A DNA stretch of 5,087 bases, from the NCBI GenBank assembly GCA_016188105.1, contig JACPIL010000087.1, positions 1 through 5,087 of the forward strand, given 5' to 3'. Below the pieces are notes generated by a model that was not told the DNA's origin, did not search any database, and worked only from the letters and a program-made list of their open reading frames with translations. Both the position numbers and the translations under genes were made by a program. Shown in pieces: positions 1 to 4,994 of the stretch; the stretch's first letter is position 1; the number at the start of each line of letters is the position of its first letter. The DNA comes from Candidatus Woesearchaeota archaeon. Its GTDB lineage: Archaea; Nanobdellota; Nanobdellia; Woesearchaeales; GW2011-AR9.

Positions 1-1
1 A

Positions 2-106
2 TCGACTAAATCTGATTATAGTAAGATTAGTGAAGAGTTAGAAAGCGTGCCGCTTCAGAAATTATTGGAAGAGAGTTTACAGAAAGCAGAAATCTTTTGG
101 CAATGA
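2..106 (+). CDS. C-terminal fragment of an unrecognised protein
   Basis: This is the only + strand frame open from the left window edge; it ends at a TGA at 104-106. The visible 34 residues (STKSDYSKISEELES... ending AEIFWQ) are rich in Glu, Leu, Lys and Ser and would form an amphipathic helix, as is common at the end of a soluble cytosolic protein. No domain can be recognised from so short a piece. The gene ends 13 bases before the 3' end of the Nudix gene on the opposite strand, so the two are convergent. The 5' end lies outside the window. It is probably a real gene because of its natural composition and its neat abutment with the next gene, but 34 codons without a stop could be chance. 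Confidence 0.5.
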   Translation, partial: STKSDYSKISEELESVPLQKLLEESLQKAEIFWQ

Positions 107-119
107 GCGGGGTTACCCA

Positions 120-635
120 TCACATGAATCTTTTCTGGTACTCTTTAAGTAGCAAGGCAGTTGTTTCAGTATAGTTTTCTGGCTCATTTTTTATCTTCTT
201 TAATGTTTCTTTAATATCCTCAAAGAAGTAATCTTCAACTTCATCAGGATCATTAGAAAATGGGCCAAGATGGACCACGCGATAAACTACATTAAATTCA
301 TAATCATGATCAGTTGACTTTTTTATTTTAAATAATTCTTTAAATTCAATCTCTTTAGGCAATTCCTGCCCGTGAAACAGTTCCTCTTGTAGTTCCCTTT
401 TTGCACCGGTGATATAATCATCTCCAGAAGAGAGGTGCCCCCCCGGAATGCAAAGTTTTCCAGGGTTTGATATTTTCATACTTCTTTTTTGAATAATGAT
501 TTCTGTGTATGAATTGTCCTTGAAAACGAGAATTGCTGCTCCTCTATGAAGAAGCATATCCCTGTGGCATTTAGATTTAAGCTCCCGGCCAACTAGGTTG
601 TCATTTTCGTCTACAATATCCACAACTTCTTCCAT
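120..635 (-). CDS. Nudix hydrolase, isopentenyl-diphosphate isomerase-like subfamily (not a true Idi)
   Basis: A 171-residue cytosolic Nudix protein. Nudix enzymes hydrolyse nucleoside diphosphates linked to another moiety, using a metal-bound helix. The N-terminus (EEVVDIVDENDNLVG) and the HRDMLLHRGAAILVF stretch at 24-38 are typical of the Idi/YfcD-like branch. The Nudix box runs from G66 to about H88: G66, D72 in place of the usual Glu, then R80-E81-L82 and the metal-binding pair E84-E85. The consensus Gly after the EE pair is replaced by Phe. The catalytic Cys of type 1 IPP isomerase, which precedes the Gly-His pair, aligns with Gly65, so isomerase activity is unlikely and a hydrolase role is preferred; the substrate cannot be told. 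The ATG at 635 fits the family N-terminus and lies about 25 bases from a TATA box centre, implying a leaderless mRNA. It is divergent from the EEP-family gene. Confidence 0.9.
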   Translation of the reverse strand: MEEVVDIVDENDNLVGRELKSKCHRDMLLHRGAAILVFKDNSYTEIIIQKRSMKISNPGKLCIPGGHLSSGDDYITGAKRELQEELFHGQELPKEIEFKELFKIKKSTDHDYEFNVVYRVVHLGPFSNDPDEVEDYFFEDIKETLKKIKNEPENYTETTALLLKEYQKRFM

Positions 636-655
636 AATTAAACTTAAACCGCCTT

Positions 656-663
656 ATTTATAA
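656..663 (-). promoter_or_regulatory. Archaeal TATA box for the Nudix gene
   Basis: On the - strand this reads TTATAAAT, preceded by the A-rich CCAAAATA, which resembles a BRE (transcription factor B site). The centre is about 24-25 bases upstream of the ATG at 635. Archaeal transcription normally starts about 25-27 bases downstream of the TATA centre, so the transcript should begin at or within a few bases of the start codon (leaderless). No Shine-Dalgarno site is present between the box and the gene. Confidence 0.75.
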
Positions 664-676
664 TATTTTGGTACGT

Positions 677-684
677 TTTATAAA
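677..684 (+). promoter_or_regulatory. Archaeal TATA box for the EEP-family gene
   Basis: A perfect TTTATAAA is centred 26-27 bases before the ATG at 707, the standard TATA-to-transcription-start distance, so the mRNA is predicted to be leaderless from that ATG. The preceding bases (GTACGT) are a poor BRE match. The box lies about 20 bases from the divergent Nudix TATA box, so both promoters share one 71-bp region and TBP/TFB complexes on the two would be very close together. The box also lies inside the longer TTG-initiated reading frame, which argues against that start. Confidence 0.75.
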
Positions 685-706
685 TGCGGAAAACTTACAC
701 AAAAAT

Positions 707-1417
707 ATGGATACAGCCAAATTAAAAATAATCACTTTAAATATACACAACTACCATCATTTTAGCCAGAGAAAACCAAGAATAATTGCCCTCATAAAAA
801 AATATAAACCAGACATAGTTGCATTACAGGAGATAAGGGACGACAGAGCAAAAAATAAAAAGGGGATGGATCAAGCAAAACAATTGAACGATGAATTAAA
901 TTTTAAATATTTTAAATTCCTGCGCGTAAATAACAGAAACAAGGTTAAAGGGTTGGTCAATACTCCTATTTGTCATGAAGGCCTTGCCATTCTTTCCAAA
1001 TTTCCTTTTTCTAGCGACGAAATTGTGCTTAAAAAACATAAAGATGACAAATATCTTAGAAAAATCCTGGTTGCAAATGTTCGGGCAGGAAATCAAATAA
1101 TCCCGGTATGGGTGGTACATTTTTCTAATAACGATTTGTTTGCTCGTTTACATGCTGAAGAAACACTAATCCATGCAAAATCGATCCAACCAATAATCTT
1201 GGGCGATTTTAACATCAAATATCCCTCTGAGATAAAAAGATTAGCCACCAAAAATAATTATGTTTCCAGTTCAGATTACGAATATATTTCGTTTCCTGAA
1301 GATAATTGCAGTTATGATTATATATTAATTCCAAAGAGATATTCATTTTCAAGTTTTGAATGTATCCAAAAAGAAGTGTCTGATCACAAAGCATTATTCG
1401 CCGAAATTAATCTATAA
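707..1417 (+). CDS. Endonuclease/exonuclease/phosphatase (EEP) family protein
   Basis: A 236-residue metal-dependent phosphodiesterase or phosphatase of the DNase I/ExoIII-like EEP fold. Motifs in order from the ATG at 707: LNIHN at 11-15 (usual N-terminal Asn strand), LQEI at 40-43 with metal-binding E42, EGLAILSKFP at 91-100, a strand with H138 (VVHFSN, the usual TH position), GDFN at 166-169 with D167 and N169, YDYILIP at 203-209, and SDH at 225-227 carrying the catalytic D226-H227 pair. All core residues are present, so it should be active. There is no signal peptide or membrane segment, suggesting a cytosolic enzyme. The substrate (DNA, RNA, phospholipid or sugar phosphate) cannot be decided from sequence. 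The frame stays open upstream to a TTG at 668, but the ATG at 707 is preferred because the extra 13 residues would span the promoter and the conserved domain begins just after Met1. Its last 34 bases overlap the opposing kinase gene. Confidence 0.88.
   Translation: MDTAKLKIITLNIHNYHHFSQRKPRIIALIKKYKPDIVALQEIRDDRAKNKKGMDQAKQLNDELNFKYFKFLRVNNRNKVKGLVNTPICHEGLAILSKFPFSSDEIVLKKHKDDKYLRKILVANVRAGNQIIPVWVVHFSNNDLFARLHAEETLIHAKSIQPIILGDFNIKYPSEIKRLATKNNYVSSSDYEYISFPEDNCSYDYILIPKRYSFSSFECIQKEVSDHKALFAEINL
1368..1372 (-). terminator. Possible T-tract terminator after the kinase gene
   Basis: Read on the - strand, a run of five T within the pyrimidine-rich CTTCTTTTTGG begins about 12 bases past the kinase stop codon. 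Archaeal termination often uses short U-tracts without a strong hairpin, and no hairpin is visible here. The site lies inside the convergent EEP coding region, so the run may simply reflect Lys codons on the other strand. Confidence 0.25.
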
Positions 1418-1986
1418 GCTGCTCTTGCCAGTTCAGCAGGTTCTCCATTGGTATCAAATGCAACGCATTCTTCGCGATTTTCTGCGAGATGAAGATATTT
1501 TACCTGATCATTTAATATTCCCCCAAGAGCGCGCTCATTTAAATCTGGACTTTTTCTAGAGGTTAATCTATCCATAATCACTTCCGGCGGCGCAAACAAA
1601 ATAAAAGTCAAATCTGCTTTTGGTACACCCCTACTTTCATTCTCAGCGATTATGTCGTACATTTCATCAAAAGATTCAGATTGCCAGACTGCACTAGTAT
1701 AATAACTTCTATCAAGTATAGCAAGATCCAAAACATTCAAACGCCGGTTGATATGCTTAAAGTAAATCTGAGCTCTCGTTTCTGCGACAGTTGTAATTAT
1801 TTCCCTTTTATCCGATAATGCGCCGGCTCTTATATCCCTTTTCACTATTTCAAATTCAGGGTATTCAGAATCTCTTATAACTGCATATCTCCCAGCATAG
1901 TTAGCCGCAAGTTCTTTCAGCAAAAAATCAATTAAAGTTCCTTTACCGCTGCCATGGGCGCCTTCAAAACAGATTATTTTGGCCAT
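1384..1986 (-). CDS. Thymidylate-kinase-like P-loop nucleotide kinase
   Basis: A 200-residue cytosolic P-loop kinase with the layout of dTMP kinases. Visible motifs: Walker A GAHGSGKGT at 9-17 (K15), AETRAQIYF at 68-76 matching the family's DRAQH helix with R71, LDRSYYTSAVWQ at 91-102 matching the DRY...Q substrate motif, PPEVIMDRL at 133-141, and a lid-like stretch around R144-R152. Differences from housekeeping dTMP kinase are notable. The acidic residue normally in the P-loop region is His11, the aromatic after the DR pair is Ser94, and the P-loop ends GKGT rather than GKTT. Substrate preference is therefore uncertain; it may be another nucleoside monophosphate or a non-canonical substrate. 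The ATG at 1986 lies inside the end of the upstream nucleotidyltransferase gene (13-bp overlap, different frame) with no clear Shine-Dalgarno site, which suggests translational coupling and a shared process. The 3' end overlaps the EEP gene by 34 bases. Confidence 0.85.
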   Translation of the reverse strand: MAKIICFEGAHGSGKGTLIDFLLKELAANYAGRYAVIRDSEYPEFEIVKRDIRAGALSDKREIITTVAETRAQIYFKHINRRLNVLDLAILDRSYYTSAVWQSESFDEMYDIIAENESRGVPKADLTFILFAPPEVIMDRLTSRKSPDLNERALGGILNDQVKYLHLAENREECVAFDTNGEPAELARAAYRLISANNAL

Positions 1987-3359
1987 AATTTTAGTCTCTT
2001 TGCAAGTTCTAAAGCGGGCTTTTTGAATCTTGGTTCAGTTGAATCGTCCTCCAAAATAAATTCTAGCGTACCTGTTTTTAAATTAGGGTTTCTTGCCGCG
2101 ATCTCTAAAAGATATTCATAACCAGGTGTAAGCCCTTTTCTTTTGATGATTGAATCAATGATATTTCCAGAGACATGCGGATTAGATAACAATGAGGCTA
2201 GAACAACCCAACTATCACTATTAGAAATACTTTTTATGTAATAAGGAGATTGTTTTGCGCTTTTGGCACTAAAATTCCATATTCTGGCAGTATTTATAAC
2301 TTCATCATTTTCAAGCTCCGAAGGCAATTCTAAATTATCTTGAGCTAATGCCTTTTTGAAGCAAGCATTCCAACTTTTCGATTTGCTAGCAGCGAAATAC
2401 TGGCAGAGGCCTTCCCAGACCTTAGCTTTCGCAGATATTATTTTTCTTCTTGATTTTTCAACAAGCCTTTTTATGTCTTGAGAACTTTCAAAGAGATGCA
2501 ATCTTCTTTGGTAGACTTCTACCGCTTTTTGAGAAGTTAGTTTACCATCCATATCTCCAGGAGTCAAACGTATAACCTCATCTCTAATAAATGCTATCGA
2601 GGAAGAGTATCTCAAAATGTCTATTAACTCCTTGTTGGATAATAATTCATCTTTATACAAAGCATTAAGCCCTCGTTCCAGGGCGGTGGTCTTCAAGTTT
2701 CTATCTATCCCTTCCTTCAATTGGGCATACCACATGGGAAATAATAAATCTCTTATCCCTCCCGCGCAATATTTCAGGTTTAGATGGCCGGGAGATGCTT
2801 TCTTAGTATAATACTGGTCAAAATAAAAAAATTGAAAAACTAAATTTCGCGCAATAACGTCTTTGTCATACAATGAAGCTCTCAATTGTTCGACGCTTTT
2901 GCCAAATCCAGGATCTCCGCAAACAAATTGCGCTTCCATCACTTGATTTGCTTCAGTAACAGAAGTGGTCATGTAGCGTTGAATATCGCCTAAAGTTCCC
3001 CAAATCGGGGTATCCACTTTAGTGAAATTAAAACCCTGCAACAATTCAACAAACTTTTCTCTCAGCCTAAGCTCTTTATCTGTATCATTACCTGCCCGAT
3101 AAAATGCAACATCGGCATCTGATCCCCCAAACATCTCTTTACGGGCCGGTGCACCGAAAGAAAAAATAGCGACTCCGGGAGGAGAGTCTGTTCCAAAAAC
3201 CTCCCGGCTAGCCTCGATTAATTTTGATTCAATGAGAGAATTATAAAACAGAGAATAATTAATGCTAAATTCAAATGCTCTGAATATATCAAAACGTCTC
3301 TTGAAGAAAATGTCTTTGCTATCTTCAATATGTCGCTGCCATTGTTGAGGATTGATCAT
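1974..3359 (-). CDS. GlnD-like nucleotidyltransferase with C-terminal helical repeats, no HD or ACT domains
   Basis: A 461-residue protein whose first ~300 residues match the catalytic half of GlnD-type (PII uridylyltransferase/DUF294-like) nucleotidyltransferases. The pol-beta-fold active site is FSFGAPARKEMFGGSDADV at 66-84, with both metal-binding aspartates D81 and D83. Further GlnD hallmarks are MEAQFVCGD at 141-149 and NLKYCAGGIRDL at 194-205; residues about 245-290 match the helical part that follows. The HD uridylyl-removing domain and paired ACT glutamine-sensing domains of bacterial GlnD (about 850-900 residues) are absent. In their place is a mostly helical tail. It has two segments resembling variant leucine-rich (LRV) repeats: one around LLSNPHVSGNIIDSI (390-404) and one around AARNPNLKTGTLEFILED (421-438). 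It should transfer a nucleotide to an unknown target, perhaps a protein bound by the tail; no PII gene is visible. It is first in a two-gene unit with the P-loop kinase. The ATG at 3359 lies about 30 bases from a TATA centre, so the leader is very short. Confidence 0.85.
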   Translation of the reverse strand: MINPQQWQRHIEDSKDIFFKRRFDIFRAFEFSINYSLFYNSLIESKLIEASREVFGTDSPPGVAIFSFGAPARKEMFGGSDADVAFYRAGNDTDKELRLREKFVELLQGFNFTKVDTPIWGTLGDIQRYMTTSVTEANQVMEAQFVCGDPGFGKSVEQLRASLYDKDVIARNLVFQFFYFDQYYTKKASPGHLNLKYCAGGIRDLLFPMWYAQLKEGIDRNLKTTALERGLNALYKDELLSNKELIDILRYSSSIAFIRDEVIRLTPGDMDGKLTSQKAVEVYQRRLHLFESSQDIKRLVEKSRRKIISAKAKVWEGLCQYFAASKSKSWNACFKKALAQDNLELPSELENDEVINTARIWNFSAKSAKQSPYYIKSISNSDSWVVLASLLSNPHVSGNIIDSIIKRKGLTPGYEYLLEIAARNPNLKTGTLEFILEDDSTEPRFKKPALELAKRLKLWPK

Positions 3360-3385
3360 TTTTAAGATAGAAAAATCCTCCCTCT

Positions 3386-3393
3386 TTTATAAA
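3386..3393 (-). promoter_or_regulatory. Archaeal TATA box for the nucleotidyltransferase-kinase unit
   Basis: A perfect palindromic TTTATAAA, preceded on the - strand by GGCCAAAAT, the same CCAAAAT element found before the Nudix TATA box. The centre is about 30 bases upstream of the ATG at 3359, predicting a leader of only about 4-5 bases. A GGAGG motif on the - strand (3377-3381) lies 17 bases from the ATG and upstream of the predicted transcription start, so it is probably not a ribosome binding site. It may belong to the initiation region, or the true start may lie further upstream. Confidence 0.65.
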
Positions 3394-3430
3394 TTTTGGC
3401 CACTTGTCACTACTTTTAAATACTCCTCCT

Positions 3431-3445
3431 GGAAATATTTATAAA
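3431..3445 (+). promoter_or_regulatory. BRE plus TATA box for the ABC transporter operon
   Basis: GGAAAT at 3431-3436 matches the archaeal BRE consensus RNWAAW and runs directly into ATTTATAAA (TATA core TTTATAAA at 3438-3445). The TATA centre is about 28 bases before the ATG at 3470, so the transcript should have a leader of roughly 0-3 bases. This is the best-formed promoter in the window. The 110-bp region 3360-3469 also contains the opposing TATA box for the nucleotidyltransferase unit and a weaker TTTTAAATA at 3414-3422 of unclear role. Confidence 0.75.
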
Positions 3446-3469
3446 GAATCCCCACCATTTTCTCATAGA

Positions 3470-4144
3470 ATGTCTTCTCTGATAAAACTCGAAAACGTGC
3501 ACAAAATCTACCGTTTGGAAGGAGTAGAAGTTCCAGCCATAAATGGCATCTCTTTAAGCATCAATAAAGGGGACTTTGTTGCTCTTATTGGTCCCAGCGG
3601 TTCAGGGAAAAGCACCGCTATGAATTTAGTCGGCTGCTTAGACACTGCTACCAGAGGAGATATCTTTCTAGGGAAACATAATATCAAAAATCTTTCTGAA
3701 AGCGATTTAGCTCAAGTTCGTGGGAAGCAAATCGGATTCATCTTCCAAACTTTCAACTTGATACCTAGTCTGAATGCAATAGATAATGTCGCTTTGCCAA
3801 TGATGTTTCAAAATGCTTCACGAAAAGCTAGAATGTCTAAAGCGCAAAAGTTGCTTGAGCAAGTTGGCTTGGCAAACAGAATGCACCATCTTCCGAATCA
3901 ATTGTCTGGAGGTCAGCGGCAACGAGTTGCTATCGCCAGAGCCTTAGTCAATGATCCGGAAATAATCCTTGCCGACGAACCGACTGGAAACCTGGACACT
4001 AAAACTGGCGATGAGATCATGAAAATGCTCAAAGATTTGAACCAGCAAGGAAAGACTATCATCTTAGTCACGCACAATCCAGACTTAACCAAGTTAGCGA
4101 ATAAAGTCATCAAGCTCAAGGATGGAAAGATTGTAGGAGGATAA
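3470..4144 (+). CDS. MacB/LolD-type ABC transporter ATP-binding protein
   Basis: A 224-residue ATPase subunit of the MacB/LolD/FtsE-like class, acting at the inner face of the cytoplasmic membrane. From the ATG at 3470: Walker A GPSGSGKST at 41-49, Q-loop Q93 in FIFQTFNLIP, ABC signature LSGGQRQR at 145-152, Walker B IILADEPTGNLD at 165-176 with catalytic E170, and H-loop H202 in THNPD. All catalytic elements are intact and the length is normal for the class. The TGNLD form after Walker B is typical of the lipoprotein-release and MacB branch. The frame stays open upstream to a TTG at 3404, but those 22 residues would cross the promoter and precede the normal family start (SSLIKLENVHKIY). It is first in an operon with a CARDB-like membrane protein and a MacB-type permease. 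The stop overlaps the spacer after the GGAGG site of the next gene, with only 4 bases between the genes. Confidence 0.95.
   Translation: MSSLIKLENVHKIYRLEGVEVPAINGISLSINKGDFVALIGPSGSGKSTAMNLVGCLDTATRGDIFLGKHNIKNLSESDLAQVRGKQIGFIFQTFNLIPSLNAIDNVALPMMFQNASRKARMSKAQKLLEQVGLANRMHHLPNQLSGGQRQRVAIARALVNDPEIILADEPTGNLDTKTGDEIMKMLKDLNQQGKTIILVTHNPDLTKLANKVIKLKDGKIVGG
4136..4140 (+). promoter_or_regulatory. Shine-Dalgarno site for the CARDB-like gene
   Basis: GGAGG lies 8 bases upstream of the ATG at 4149, within the last codons of the ATPase gene. This is a strong, normally spaced ribosome binding site and fixes the start. It contrasts with the promoter-proximal genes of the window, which lack such sites, and indicates the usual archaeal mix of leaderless first genes and leadered internal operon genes. 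Confidence 0.8.
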
Positions 4145-4148
4145 AAAC

Positions 4149-4994
4149 ATGAAAGCAGTTAAAATATTATTATCCGTATTGCTTCTGGCAATGATGGTAA
4201 TTCCGCTGGTGAATGCGCAGGTTGCAGTAAGTTCATTCACTCTGTATCCCCAAACTGTTATCCCCGGCGAAGAGACAAGCATCGATATCACCTTGGAAAA
4301 TGTCGGTGACTTGGATATTGAAAATGTCCTGGTAACCATAGACTTAAGCAATGTGCCTTTTGTACCGGTTGATTCTTCTAACGAAAAAATCATCGACGAA
4401 ATAGATGGTAAAGATGAAGAGAGAGTCACTTTCAGAGTAAAAGCCTTATCTACGGCAGAACCTTCTATCTACAAAATTCCAGTGGTGATAAGTTATGGCG
4501 GAGCAAGCAAAACTTCTCTTATCAGTATCGAAATAAATGCCAAAGCTCATTTGGATATGTTGTTAGAGAAATCTGAATTAGTGAAGGTAAACGACAATGG
4601 TAAAGTAACACTTAAATTTGTCAATGACGGATTGGCTCAAGTAAAGAACCTCAAGATAACTCTCAAAGAAAGCCCTCTCTACCAAATAACTTCACCAAAT
4701 ACTTTGTACATTGGCGAAGTAGATGTGGGTGACTTTGAAACCGAAGAATTTACCATCATTCCCTTATCAGAAGACCCTATTTTAACCGTAGAGATGGAAT
4801 ACCGCGATGCTGCTAACAATCTCTTTAAAGAGTCAAAGCTGATTAAAATTCCTGTGTACACGGAAGAAGAAGCGAAACAGCTAGGATTAGTGAAGAACAA
4901 TAATACACTGATGATAATTGTTATTGCGGTGCTGATGCTGGTTGCTGGTATATTGCTCTACCGCAGAAGGAAGAAGAAAAAAAATGCGCTTTGA
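4149..4994 (+). CDS. Secreted, membrane-anchored CARDB-like domain protein of an ABC export operon
   Basis: A 281-residue envelope protein. It has a signal peptide (Lys-positive start, hydrophobic core about 6-20, likely cleavage after VNA at 21-23) and two beta-rich segments of about 105 residues each (about 25-132 and 133-237). A single membrane helix follows at about 253-271, then a basic cytosolic tail (YRRRKKKKN). Each segment has the pattern of CARDB/COG1361-type Ig-like domains: SIDITLENVGDLDIENVLV at 44-62 and KVTLKFVNDGLAQVKNLKI at 152-170 share the sequence x-V-T-L-x-x-N-x-G-x-x-x-[VI]-x-N. The bulk of the protein should face outward with a type I topology. An N-glycosylation sequon, NNT at 251-253, lies next to the membrane. 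Placement between ATPase and permease suggests a periplasmic-side or pseudoperiplasmic adaptor or substrate-binding role comparable in position, not in fold, to bacterial MacA. The start is fixed by a GGAGG site. The last 11 bases overlap the permease gene. Confidence 0.85.
   Translation: MKAVKILLSVLLLAMMVIPLVNAQVAVSSFTLYPQTVIPGEETSIDITLENVGDLDIENVLVTIDLSNVPFVPVDSSNEKIIDEIDGKDEERVTFRVKALSTAEPSIYKIPVVISYGGASKTSLISIEINAKAHLDMLLEKSELVKVNDNGKVTLKFVNDGLAQVKNLKITLKESPLYQITSPNTLYIGEVDVGDFETEEFTIIPLSEDPILTVEMEYRDAANNLFKESKLIKIPVYTEEEAKQLGLVKNNNTLMIIVIAVLMLVAGILLYRRRKKKKNAL

Noticed and set aside
668..706. TTG-initiated N-terminal extension of the EEP protein
   Set aside because: The stretch contains the TATA box of the gene, and the family domain starts just after the ATG at 707.
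1356..1559. Small + strand reading frame spanning the EEP/kinase junction
   Set aside because: It overlaps two well-supported genes in other frames, has no promoter or ribosome site, and its translation shows no domain.
2895..2915. GDPGFGKS in the nucleotidyltransferase as a P-loop
   Set aside because: It does not fit Walker A spacing (GxxxxGK[ST]) in a strand-loop-helix setting, and GD at this place is the known GlnD motif (LLDARxxAGD).
1974..3359. Classical PII uridylyltransferase (GlnD) of nitrogen regulation
   Set aside because: The HD and ACT domains are missing and no PII or ammonium transporter gene is in the window; only the catalytic fold is shared.
3377..3381. GGAGG on the - strand as a Shine-Dalgarno site for the nucleotidyltransferase
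   Set aside because: It is 17 bases from the ATG, too far, and lies between the TATA box and the predicted transcription start.
3404..3469. TTG-initiated N-terminal extension of the ABC ATPase
   Set aside because: It spans a BRE-TATA promoter, is rich in Pro and Ser unlike ABC N-termini, and the ATG at 3470 gives a normal-length protein.
4094..4429. A 111-codon - strand reading frame opposite the ATPase/CARDB junction
   Set aside because: Its Ser/Thr-rich translation is the complement of strongly supported coding sequence and no promoter or ribosome site precedes it.
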